Shown here piece by piece: positions 22,950-36,300 of a stretch of DNA of 64,000 nucleotides (the first letter of the stretch is position 1; each line of letters starts with the position of its first letter). Source of the stretch: Maea johnstoni (lineage: Eukaryota; Annelida; Polychaeta; Spionida; Magelonidae); the NCBI GenBank assembly GCA_963942565.1, contig OZ012685.1, positions 23,471,919 through 23,535,918 of the forward strand, read 5' to 3'. Position numbers and translations under genes: made by a program. The notes below the pieces were generated by a model that did not search any database, was not told the DNA's origin, and saw only the letters and a program-made list of their open reading frames with translations.

Positions 22950-24262
22950 AGGATATGGAAATGCTGAATTTGAGTTGTTATATGTATAGTGGAAGGTTTT
23001 GTCTCTGCCATCTTTTGTCAAGTGGCAGAACCATTGATCAAACAGTTTGTTTAACTGGATCAAATAAGATATAAAAATGCTGGAAGTGCAGAAGTAGGTT
23101 TTAATCCTCGATGGAATATAAGCAAAATGGAATATGGAATATAAGCAAAAATGCATCATCCTTAAGCGCCATCTATTGTCACCGAGGAGAAACACCGTAT
23201 ACATGATATGTTGCATTACACCTCTTTAAATATGAAAAAAAGCAAGATGTCCAGTAAATAGGTTTGTTCATTCCTCCGGAAAAAAAAGCAAAAAGTGTAT
23301 CATCCACCAGTGCCATATAGTATTAGGCAGGAGAACCGCAAAGTAAATGATTCCCTGTATTGTTTTACATAAAGAGGGTAAATGATGGATGTTTAGTAGA
23401 GAGTTTTGATTTCTATCAATAAAATTGCTTTAGCCCATAGCCCCATCTCTTGGCATGGGAAGGAACCACTGAATACATATGATCTGTGGTATTGTATTAT
23501 ATTAGGAAAAAGGAATAAAATACTGAGGGAGGTTTTGTCTTCTCCTAACAAAAAATGCTTTCTCCCATGGGCCATCAGCTATTGTCATGGGGCTGAACTT
23601 ATAGTGAATGATTTGTGGCATTGTCTTACATATATAAAGGAGCAAAAAGTACTCAATGTTCAGTGGAAGGTTTTTTGTCCTTATGAGAATTGCTTTTTTA
23701 TTGACATCTATAGTCAATGGGAGGAACCACTGTGTAAAATTATCACATTAGGGAGCGAAAATGCTGCATGTTCAATATAAGATTTTGTTTTCTCTGAATA
23801 TGAACTGCATTGTTTTCACAGCAACATCTACAGTCAATGGGAGAAGCCACTGAGTAAATGATTACATAGGGAGGAATGGAAATGCTGGATGTTCAGTAGA
23901 AGATTTTGTTTTGTCCGAATATGAACTGCATTGTTTTCACAGCAACATCTATAGTCAATGGGAGAAGCCACTGAGTAAATGATTACATAGGGAGGAATGG
24001 AAATGCTGGATGTTCAAAAGAAGATTTTGTTTTCTCCGAATATAAACTGAGTTGTTTTCACAGCAACATCTACAGTCAATGGGAGGAACCACATTCGGGA
24101 GTAAAATGCTAAATGTTCAATAGAAGCTTTTTTGTCCTAATGAGAATTGCTTTTTCCCATAGTGACATATATAGTCAATGGGAGGAGCCACTGAGTAAAT
24201 GATTACATAGGTAGGAGTGGAAATGATGCGGGATGTTCAGTAGAAGGTTTTGTTGACATTCT
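22950..24262. repeat. ~120-bp tandem array overlapping the MPST stop codon
   Basis: About ten units with the core gaaatgctggatgttcagta, gaaggttttgt, agcaacatctatagtcaatg, ggaggagccactgag. Units between 23755 and 24220 are most alike; those toward 22950 are progressively diverged. The rightmost, partial unit (24221-24262) is the end of MPST exon 3 itself, including TGA (24237-24239) and the last codons. Confidence 0.88.
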
Positions 24263-24376
24263 CTGTCTGGTCTGGTCGAGCCCGGCTGTACCACTCTGTC
24301 CAGGAGCCATCATACACCGCCACGTCTTCCTTGCCGCACAGGTAGGCGGCTAGAGCCAGGCCGCATCCGGACACAC
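24237..24376 (-). CDS. MPST: MPST exon 3 and stop
   Basis: Acceptor ctattttcag; encodes [20 protein letters not shown], then [20 protein letters not shown] and NKTFY before TGA. YLCGK and YDGSW-EWY match vertebrate MPST. The last codons are part of the 3' tandem array. Confidence 0.93.
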
Positions 24377-27300
24377 CTGAAAATAGAACAGGTGTGTCAA
24401 CTTACATACAAGAGGCAACATATAGAACAACTGGAATTTGTGATCGGTTCAAGAAAACGATACAATATGTTAAATGAAAGTTTTTGTATAAAAATAGAAG
24501 ATATCTAACCTTTTCAATACATTGAATTATTAACCCTTCCAGTGCTAAGGCTACTATCGTCCAATGCACAAGAACGCAAATATCTTTTTAAAAACATCTA
24601 AACCCTATCATGTATGTACTCATTGGATAGCCCTCACAAAGTATTCTCGGATGAGTAACCATATGCCAGGGTTTCAGTCACTTTTCAGCTTTTTTTTTGC
24701 ATTATCTTGTATTGGTCAAATTAGCCACCAGCAGCATTTATAAGTGTTAAAAGATCCTTGAAGAAAATGGTGGATTTTTACTTATAAGATTATGGATGAC
24801 AAACCAACGATACTTTTGACTAAATTGAAAAATTGTTGTAAGATATACCACAAATTGAAGAGTGTCCCCTGGATTTTTCATAGCACAGGTTTGCATTACA
24901 GATATGTGCAAACCTGTTGGTGTTGACTTAGCAAAAACTCTAGAAGACAATGAATCACATAGTCTGGCCTGATTTAGGAATAACATTTTATAGCATGAGA
25001 TAACTGAAGGGCATGCAGTTCTTGGTTGAGATCAGCATTTCTAATTCAAATATTTTCTGTCAGAAAATTTTGTAAGATAGATGGAGGATGTCACCACGAT
25101 ATTAACCCTTATGCTGCTGGTGCCTGATTTGTCCAATACAAAATGATGCAAAAAACCTTAAATATGACTGAAACCCTAGCATATGAGTACTGATCTGAGA
25201 GTACTTAGTAAGAGCTATCAAATGAATACCAACATGACAGGGTTTAAATGATTTTCAAAAATCTTTGCCCGTCCTTTTGCTTTGGAGAAAAGTAGCCTCA
25301 GCATTGGAAGGGTTAAGATTGTTTTGTTATAGGAATAGAGCAGAGCTGAGTGGTACTATTTGGTGTGTAACCTCCCACCCTCCCACCCCCATGGCTGACC
25401 GTGGGTCAAAACACAAGCTGAAGGCAAGTGGTCCTAGCCCTTTGAATGACCACTGACCAGTGTAACCTGACCGACCTCGATCTCTATCACAAGCCTCAGG
25501 AAATAATCAACACCTAGATATGAACAAAATTTAGAGACCAGAATAGAGAAAAATGCATTATTTGATGAAATCCTAGACAAGTAGCTAGTTAGACTAGGTT
25601 ACTAGTCCCTGAAAGCTGACATCCCCTTCTGTGCTGACTAAGCCACTGGATCCGTCCAACCTGTCTTTTGAACAAACAGTTTTGTGAAAAACAACTTTTC
25701 AAATCTATAGGAAAAAAAATATGAAGTTTTTTCTTTTTAGCTTTTTGGGGCTATCACTAAAAATAACTTGTGTTTTCTACTGCTGCTCTTGTGGCTCCAC
25801 CATGAGGGTCAAAACAGAACTAATGCTTGGCCTAAGTCAACTCAAGGTGGATCAGGGTGATGGGTAGACTAGGTTCCTAGTCCCCTTCTGTGCTGACCAA
25901 GCAGTGTGGGGTAGTACCAGGTATGATAGATAGATGGCACCACCTGATCCTTCTATCTCTAGAAATTTTAGTCTTATTCAAACTGAATCCTGGTGAGATA
26001 AGTGTAAACTAAATTGACCACTACGGCCACCTAGAATATTTGGTGCTTGGTAACAGAAAAAACATAACAGAAAAATACATATGACAGCCTAGAAATCTGG
26101 GCTAGTAGCTAGTCTACCTGGACCTTACCTGATCCACACATGGCCACAGTGGGCTGCTCCAGATCTATCCCTCTCTCGGCAAACGCCTGTCTCAGCTGCT
26201 CCGGTTCCTTGACCATCTTCTCCTGCAGATTCATGATGCTATTGAACGGCATGTTAACCCCGCCCTTCACATGGCCTGGCTTGATACCTGAAATGTACAC
26301 AAACATAACACTGTAAATATTTGAAAATATTGGGTTTATACACTTGTTTTTTCGGAACTGAATCCCTAGTTTCGGGGAACTTACCCGGAAGAATATTTAC
26401 CAATTCAAAACTTGAACCAATAACAGTGTCAACAGTATCCTTCAAACAGTAGAATTTAAAGTATATTAGAGATAGTAGTGTAGATAAACACTGGGAGACC
26501 TCCCTGTACAACTTCTAGTCAATATTGTACCTAGGTATATGGACCACCTGTGTCTGAAATAAAGTATTGAATTGAATTGAATTTCCCCTGCACAATGGTC
26601 ACATTACCATTTACACTCACACCCTAAAGTCTGTTCATTTGGAGAAAGTCATGGACTACCTTGTTGTGAGGAGCCTGTGTGGTCATTTAAGCGCTCTAAG
26701 GTTCAGTCAATCAGGCAATGCCTTTCTGCTAGGTGCAGCTTAGTGAACTGAGGCAATAATGACTGCACTGCCACCTATAATTAACTAGTAGCATAACCTA
26801 TATTGATTAGGCTATCTCACCCATTTATACTTTGGAAAATGCACTCTCGATTCTATAAATATTCTGAAAAAATACTGGGAACTGAACATAGAAAAATAAC
26901 AAATAATAATTGATTAGAGATGTTTGTTGATTTTAGACTGATATTTCCTCTTGAAATGTTTTCCAAAAGTTGCTTTTGTTTGAAAAGTTCTTTTGGGGGG
27001 TAACTACAGATATAAATGGGTTAATTGCGCCCTCCCTGAAAATAAAGCTTTTTGTTGTTCCTTGACCCAATTGTTCAATTTAGCAGTAGTTTTGAGCAGG
27101 AAATGAGGAAATAACCCAATCACGTTCTGGCAATCCACCAACACTACTGTATTCCACATGAATAGCCGTAATGGATACCTGCCCATTCTCCCCTCTTGTT
27201 ACACCTGTGCTACAGTAAACCAAAACAATGCAGCTAGCCAGGCCTTAAGTAACACACAAACAAACCCTGTTTGTGTGCAGTGGCCATCCGGGAATAAATG

Positions 27301-30300
27301 GTGTAAACGGCCACCTGAGAAGCAGAGTAATACAGGGTGATTGGTGCCCACTTGTCACCATGCCAAGTACATGCAGGATTTCTTCACAGGGTGGATGGTA
27401 GTGTCGGTATTGGATTGTGATTAGATTTTACCTACTAACTCACCCATACCTGGAATTACCATGAAAAATTCATCTGTGTGCAAAATCAAGGGTCCACTTG
27501 ACCTCTTAGTTTGTACTTATAACACAGATGTGGCCTAAAAACTCTTGGCCAAGATGGTGTCTTAAGAACAATATGCTATGATAATTTTGTGTTCACTATT
27601 ATGGTCACTGTTAACATGTTCCTGAGATTCCTCATAAACTGCTACACTTTTTAAGCAAAGAAGGGTATGATATCCTATACGTAATACCACGGTTTACCGT
27701 CCTAACCCACCTTCCAGGACATCTCCAGATGCTCTACCTCTTTGATAGATGGCACTGCAGTATGCTAAGGTTGGAATTTGGGAATATGCTTTACAATCCT
27801 CTCTCTCCCCCCCCCCCCCCCCTCTGATTTAATGGCATGAATTGAATTACCAACTTTATAAAATCTTTATGTAGGTGTGAGCATTGATTCACATATATGA
27901 GGGTAACACACAGTAAAGCCTAGAAGGTAGGCTACTTCTGTCCCATCACTGGTGATTGTAGATGTGTTTGTGTGTGTCTAAGCATTCACTGTGCTCTAAA
28001 GAGAGTGTGTGTTTTTGCAGGCATGTGTGAGGTATTTGAGCTTGGGCAGAGGGCTGGAATGTTACTATGTATATATACAAGAAGGAAGTAGTTACACTGG
28101 CTGAGAGTAAAAGTGAACCTGATAGTGAATTTGGTAGCCTTTAAATGTAGAATCTAAGATTTTCATCTTCTTTTGTTTTTGGCAAAATTGATATCTAAAA
28201 GCAAATTAGAATAAAATCGCCATTTTAATTCAATTAATTGTCTGTACAAGTCATTTGTTACAAATGGAAGTAAAGTACTGTAGCTGTAGCCAATAGATCA
28301 GTTTGTCTATATTGATCCTTGCAGGCATTTGATAAATGTTTCTTAATTGGGAGAAAACGTGACTTTTTTTAGGTAAACACTTTTCCAGAGGGCAGGAATC
28401 CATCAGAAAATGATTCAAATTGGTCTGGCCTAAAATAGATCAAAGCCTAATGGTTAGGATGCAGAGTTGTTTGATGTCAATCCTGGTCCCCATAGCAGCA
28501 GCAGCAGGAGCTAAAAGGCTTACATGCTCATCAAATACACCTGTTGGTTTAGTGGAGCTAGTGCTTGTAGTGCTATCAAAGGTTTATGTCTTATAAGCCT
28601 TTGGTGCTATTGATTAGGCCTCAACATAGCCTAGCTACAAGGCCTTATCATATATAAATGCCTGCACCTATACTACATAGGGACGTGTGGCCTACTCTTG
28701 GCCATTTAGTTTGACACAATTGTCACACGAGGGATAGTAGTGGTAGTAGACCTTCTAGTATTCTGCAGTGCCATCTATCCACAAGGGAGGACATTTAAAT
28801 ATGGCCTTGGAGGCAGGCTAGCCTCCACAGTGACTGCCCTGGTTAGTGCAGACAGGTAGGGATGAGTAGCCTAGATTCTAGGCTGTTTGAGGATTATCTA
28901 CTTTGTATAAAGGTATTTGGTTTATAGTCTTGTATCTACCTTAGAAGACCAAACACAATTCTTTTCTTAGTCCAAGTATCTACCGAAATGTTCACACGAA
29001 ATGTTCACTCAACCTTCCTCCCCTATCAGGCCTGTACACACGGAAACCATTGCAATCCCCTTGGGGATATTCCAGAGCAGCTGGCAGCATATAGCGCACA
29101 AGCTCTAAGCACTGCCTTATTAATGCTAGGTACCCATTTTGCAGCTGGGTAGACTGAGGCAATATGGAATAAACTGTCTTGCCCAAGAACAGACACATTT
29201 TACCATGAACTTGCAGCAAGTCCCTCAGATGGTCAGGCTTATTGATGTGAAAGCAACCATATGATGCCACCTAGCATAGTGCTATATATCTAAAAAGTTA
29301 ACCTTCCCATTGGCAAAGGCCTGCATTACCATATGACCACACGTTTTGAAGAAATGGCATATTGCAAGTGCCAGTCCTAATCCTGTGGATATTTGGTGAT
29401 ACTGAGACAAAGCAAGCTATTTCAGCATCACCAAATGAAAAAAAAAAATATCAGACCTTGGCACTTTTATGTGGTTGCAAAAACAAATATGTACACAAAG
29501 TGAAACCTCTTAGATGTGAACACCTTGGAACCTGGCCAACAGTGTTCACACTAGGGGATGTTTTCCCCATGTAACAGATGGAACAGGGGAGTTGTGTTCA
29601 CATTAGGTGTTAGTCCACATCTCAGGAGTCTTCACAACTGGTCCCGTATTCTCTCTAAAGCGACGGTTACTTGATTTATTGGTTCCCGGATCCTTCCCAT
29701 GGTCGGGAGGGAGGTAATTACAAATAAAGTTGTTTTTTTATTGTAGGTTTGGTGTACCTACTTACGGCTCGGTTGCAGAGCACAAAAATAAAGTGGGGGT
29801 ATTACATTTATTTTCCCGTAGGGTCAATTCCACTTTGATCGGCGGATCCCGCAACCAATAAATCAAGTAACCGTCACCTCATAGATACATGTACCTATAG
29901 CAGCCTAGATTTTAAAGGGAAAAAGTTTACTTCAAGTCCAGACAACACTCGGCAGCAGGGTCTTAGCCAGAATTTGGAAACTTGGTGCCTAAAATTGGCA
30001 ATTGTAAAATTTTGGGGCGTCCAAAATTTTAAGGGGGACCACAATATACTCACATTTCAACCATAAACATGTATAAATCTATCAAAAATCAGGCATGATA
30101 TCCTTATACAATGTCATGGGAATTATATGGAGATGAAAAAAATCAATTATATGCTTGAGAGATTGACATTTGAAGAAATCCTTCACAAAAAAATTTGGGT
30201 GTCCTGAGGGGTCCTTTTTAAGGGTTTGGGTGTCCTTTTTTGGACACCCAGACGCCCTGCTGGCTATTAAGACTATATGGATAGCAGTCCCTGGCATGTC

Positions 30301-33300
30301 TGGCTCTCATCATGACTCACCACAGGGGGCTAGGGCTAGGGGGCTGTGGAGTCTGCTATAGCAGTCAGTTCACATGAGGAGAGGAAGGGCTTCCTCCGCC
30401 TCTTACATAATTCATCACTGCATGTTTTTCCATGAGATCAGCACATGTGAGGCCCAGCCATGTGATGTGATCATTCTCACATCCTGGAGCGCTTACTAAA
30501 GGCAGTGAGGGGTCACAGCAAGAATTAACCCATATTGCCTTAAGCGAGGTCAGTTCACTATCAACCCTATCAAAACAAATGGAACATTTCATGCAACATC
30601 TGTGGCAGCAACAAGATTTATCTGTGTTATGAGTTATGCTATGTACAGAGTAGGTGGCTCGTAACTTAGGGGCCACTTGTGTTGAAAGCCCATCACCCTG
30701 ATCCACCTTAAGCCTACCTCCCAGGCCATATTTAAATGTCCTCCCCTGTTGATAGATGGCACTGTGGTATACTAGGAGGTCAGTTGGAAATATGTACTTC
30801 CTCTACTATCCCTCGTGCGGCGATTGTGTGAACTAAATGGCCAACAGTAGGCCGCAAGTCCGTATGTAGTATAGGTGCAGGCATTTATATATAATAAAGT
30901 AAAAACAGAGTACAGCCTCGTAGCTAGGCTATGATCCACCCTGAGTTGACTTTAGCCAAGCATTAGTTCCGTTTTGACCCTCAAGGTGGAGCCACAAGAG
31001 CTGCAGTAGATAAAACAAGTTAAGCTATTATTTTTTAGTAATAGCCCCAAAAAGGTAAAAAAGAAAAATCTTCATAGTTTTTTTGCCTGTCTGATAAGTT
31101 GTTTTTCACAAAACTGCTTGTTAAAAAGACACGTTGGACATATCCAGCGGCTTATTCTGTGTTCATTTGACCCATGGAATATGAAGCCTTGAGAAAAAAC
31201 TTGATTTGCTATTCATGGCACATAGACCGAATCCACAAGAGGGCATTACATGATCATCGCCATGGTTACGTAAGCAGTGGGTGCATTAGATTGAGTAAAC
31301 ATAAATTCTCATCTCTGACAGCTAAATATCGCTAAATTCAATTGTTTTTGGTGCTAGCCTCTCCAGTTGATGAATCATTTACCCCCAGACAGCTCATCTA
31401 GGCAGTATTTGGAGCCATAGCATGGATGTTATACTATCAGGGATTGGAACATCCATGCATAGCAGAACTATAGGCATTACATATTGCAGGGGGTCAGATT
31501 ACAGTTATCTGAGGCAAATATTATGAACATCTTCAAATTACTTTTAATTAAAGCATAAGATTGAAAAATATTTAAGAGTTTTAGGTTGAGACCTGAAAAG
31601 CATTTTTCATTCAAAAATTTCCCCAGAGATATGTTGGTCAGAAAGATATTGAAATAGTCAGGTTTATGCCTGCTGTGAAGGATCTAATAGCAGGTGACTT
31701 ATAGGGAACAGTATCACCTCTCAGCCAACCGAAAGCAGGCAGCCAAGTTGTGATGTTTGCACTCCAGCAGGAGCTGTTCTCTTGGTGTTACTGGTCTCAC
31801 TCTTGTAATCAGGTAAAAAGCTTCCTATCCTTCCGTTACAGATTCTAGGCCATACATTTCAGGCCTCAACGCTAACTCAAACAGTTACTGGCCCCGCAGG
31901 ACCAGTAACACCTTGGATCTACTGGTCCTGCGAAATTTTCTTTAATATAAAAAGCAAACAATTTTTTTTTATTCATTTCATCTTCATTTATTTCAAAAAT
32001 ATTTGGCACATTCTTAAGGGGAAACTTGTTAACAAGAATTGCCCCATATGTTTACTGGCCCTGTAGGACCAGTTGAGGTCTTTTTTTACTGGCCCTAAGC
32101 CATCTGGGGAATTTTTTACTGGCCTGGGGCTATAGAACCACTGTTAGCATCGAGCCCTGCATTTCCTGAGTCCTGAGAGGACATGGAACTGGCATGGTCC
32201 CTATTTTAACACTTGTAATGCTGATGCTACTTTCGTCCAAAGCACAAGGACGCAAAGTTTTTGAAAACCATCTAAACCCTGTCATGTTGGTATTCATTAG
32301 ATAGCTCTCACTGAGTACTCTCAGATGAGCACCCATTTGCCAGGGTATCAGTCATTTTCAGGTTTTTTGCATCATTTTGTATTGGCAAAAGTAGCCACCA
32401 GCAGCATAAGGGTTGAGGCAGTTTTGCATGACTAACCAATTATCATTGCTCAGGCTAAAGGAAAGCAATGGGATTGATGGTTTGCCTACATGCCATGACT
32501 ACCTGGTTCATGAAAAATACCTGATTTTAGGTAAAAAGACACCCTAGATTTTGGTATGTGTTTTTTAATAAATACTTTCTAAATTTCTAAAACGTTTAAC
32601 TTCAAAATAAGAACTAAGACATTTCTTGAAGAATTAAGCATATATTTACTTTATTTGTTAATGTATATAATCAGTGTAATGATTTTTACTTTTTCAATCA
32701 GGAATTTTGGACACCCTAAATTCTTGAAATCCCAATTAGGATACCCTGTTATGTAAAATCCTGGCTAAAGTCCCTGGCAGACACTCTAAGCAAGCTGGCA
32801 CTATCATCTGACCCCTGCATATGCATCTCATTCAGCTTTTCTTGTTCCTAGTATTATGTATTATTTATGGTTATAGACTAAACTGTCAGAAACCTAAACC
32901 CTAAAGCTCACTAGTGCGTCCAATGACTGAAAATGTTTGTAACTGATAGGATTAGAATAAGTTAACGGTGGCATTCATCATTGGGGTCTGGCTTTAATCT
33001 CAAGCATTTTGCCAAACCTGTTATGTAATAATGTCATGAAAGCAAACAGAGATTCCTTCTCATGTACAACTCATGGCATGAATGAGCTAACGACAATCTG
33101 GCTGTATTTTCTATGTGATGATCGGACCTTAATTCATGGTAAGTTGTATTAATAGCTAGACTCTCGTTGATATACTAAAATAGCCAAAGCAGCTTTTTGG
33201 CTAAAATAACAGCAGCAGCTTTGCTACAATATGGACTAAGATAACAACTTGCAAATGAATATCAATTGTGAACGCGGTCTGAGAGAAAAAAATTAGAGAG

Positions 33301-36300
33301 CATGGTTTAAAGTCTAATATCAAAGGAAACCAGGGTCTTAGCCAGGATTTAGAAACTGTTGCTCAAATTTGACAATTGTAAAAATTTTGGGCGTCAAAAC
33401 TTTTTAAGGGGGACCACAATATATTTAGATTTCAACCATAAACATGCATAAATTTATCAAAATGAGGCATGATATCCTTATACAATGTCACTGGAATTAT
33501 ATGGAGTTGAAAAAATTCAAATATATGTTGAAGATTGACATTTTAGAAAATTCCTCATAAAAAATGTGGGTGTCCTGAGGGCTGCTTTCTAAGGGTTTGG
33601 GTGTCCAAAAAGACACCCAGACGCCCTGCTGGCTTAAAGACCATGTAGGAAACACCATTATAGTATCACGTGGATACTTCAATTATTAAGTTTAAGCTAG
33701 TCTTTCCATGACATATATCCTATATATAACACCCTGTTTAGGCAGGTTACTTCAAACCATATTTTACCAAGTTTATATCATCAATGTTCTGCATCGTAGG
33801 GGAAAATCATTTGCCTCGTTTGTCATGATATTGTATCCTATACTTAACACCCTGGTTGGTTACTTCGATTAGAACATATGTTCCAACACTATACCTGAGC
33901 TCTTATCAATTAGCTGCGTGTGTGGCTAATCCCTGAGTAAATAGCAACTGAGATCTAAGCATTGACTATGCACACATTACAGGCACCTGTCCTGCGAAAC
34001 AGACAGATGTACCTATGTCCCAATGTGTGTGCCACTTAAATGCACGGGGGTTCAGCAATTGGTCAGTTCTTTCATGTTATCCATCCCATATATTTAGACT
34101 TTTCAGAGTCTCAATCAGCCATTCAGAGACCTGACCTGGTGATGGGACTGTAAGAGTAGCAGGTAGTCTTGAACCTATAGCTGTCATCCTCACCTGGGAG
34201 TTCCACCCATACAGGTAAACAAGTCTATACAATTCGCTGCAGGTTAGCCTAGATTTCTAGGCTGTCATATGTATTTTTCTGCAATGTTTTTTTCTGTTAC
34301 CAGGCACCAAATAATCTAGGTGGCCATCATATGGTCAATTTAGTTTACACTTATCTCACCAGGATTCAGTTTAAATAAGCCAAATATCAAGAGATAGGAG
34401 GATCAGGTGGTGCCATCTATCTACCATACCTGGTACTACACCACACAGCTTGGTCAGCACAGGAGGGGATGTCAACTGTTTAGGAACTAGGAACCTACTC
34501 TAGTCTGTGGTCAACATCAGCCTGAATATTTGATTACATGTAGTATGGCAAGTGGTACAACATATTGTTGAACCCTGTCATTGAGTGGAGGACCCAGGCA
34601 ACCCACAGGAACCTTACGGAAAAGTCACAATGTCCAGAGGTAGCATTTCAAGGTACAATGAAAAATTCAACAAGAAGAAAAGTGGATATACAGCAATAGT
34701 TTGTAACATTGAGATCAACCTTCAGGAGGACTTATATTACAAAAAGGTTCTGCAAACAAAACAGACACCACAAATATTTGTATTCTAAGAATAAAGAAAT
34801 GAGATCAACTTCAGAAATGTAAGTTCAAGAGTTTTACTTTTCAAAATATTGTCAGCTGCTTCAAAGTCAAACTAGTTCCAATTTCAAAACTGTAAAATTT
34901 GGGAAGAAAGTTTATCTACATTAAAAGGCTTACTTCTATTTCAAATTATACCAAAATGAGAAGCTTGGGGGGGGGGGGGGGGGGAGATCCTTGCCCGAAG
35001 ATCTCAGTACTCAGAGGTCTTTTTGAGCACAAACTGGCATGAATGAGTTTAAGAAAATATCACACGAGATTGCTCAGATTTTCCAGTCTCAGATGACTTA
35101 CTTAAAACATTATGATGTACTGCAAATCTACGACTTCAGCACTCAGGTTTCTGCAATTTGCATTCTGAGAAATATCTCGTGACTGCAGGATTCATATTTC
35201 TTGCATGTGACCCAGACTATTTGGTGATGAACTATAGTGCACACATGCATGCTTCTCCCTGGGCTTAGACACTAGTAAATGGATGTCCCCATAATCTACC
35301 CTGAGTTGACTACAGCCCATTTTGATGATGTTTTTAATCATCTGTGTTTTATATATAATATGGCAAAACACAGTAAAGCCTTAGTCCTTCTCATGCTAAG
35401 GCAACTTTTGTCCGAAGCAAAAGGATGCAAAGATTTTTGAAAAACATCTAAACCCTGTCATGTTGGTATTCATTGGATAACTCTTGCAGAGTACTCTTAG
35501 ATGAGTACTTATGTGCCAGGGTTTCAGTCATTCTTCAGGTTTTTTGCATCATTTTGTATTGGCGACATTTAAGCCACCAGCAGCATAAGGGTTAAGCTAA
35601 GGCTACTTGCAAACATGTATGAGCTAACATATTTGACTGAAAAGCCTGAGATTAGAGCCTGACTACTGGGTCACAAACAACAGAACACTGGCCCTAGATG
35701 CAGCATCAGATGGGAGGACGGTAAGGAAACAGCTTATCACGACCTGGCAGCCTTCCTGAGTGTCAACCCTGGAGGGGAGGTCAGCTGACCAGATGTGCCA
35801 TCTATGTGGGGGAACATTGTAAATCAACACAGACCTACATAGCCTAGATTTCTAGGCTGTCATATGTATTTTTCTGTTATGTTTTTTCTGTTACCAAGTA
35901 CCGAATATCTTAGGTGGCCATAGTGGTCAATTTAGTTTACACTTATCTCACCAGGATTCGGTTTGAATATAAAACCTCTAGAGATCAGAGGATCAGGTGG
36001 TGCCATCTATCTACCATATCTGGTACTACACCACACTGCTTGGTCAGCACAGGAGGGGATGTCAACTTTCTAGGGACTAGGAACCTAGGCTAAGACCTAC
36101 ACTATCTTCATATCTGTCTTTACCCAGTCATGATTGCAGCAGCCAAAAAATGCCACACTATTTGGTGATATCTGTCGGACCACCTGTCACCACCATATTT
36201 ACAAAACATTTAAAAACTGGTGACCACAGAACTTGAACAATAATCTCCTTCAAATATCAGGTTAGCCTGCCTCCCAGGCCTTATTTTAATGTCCTCCCTT

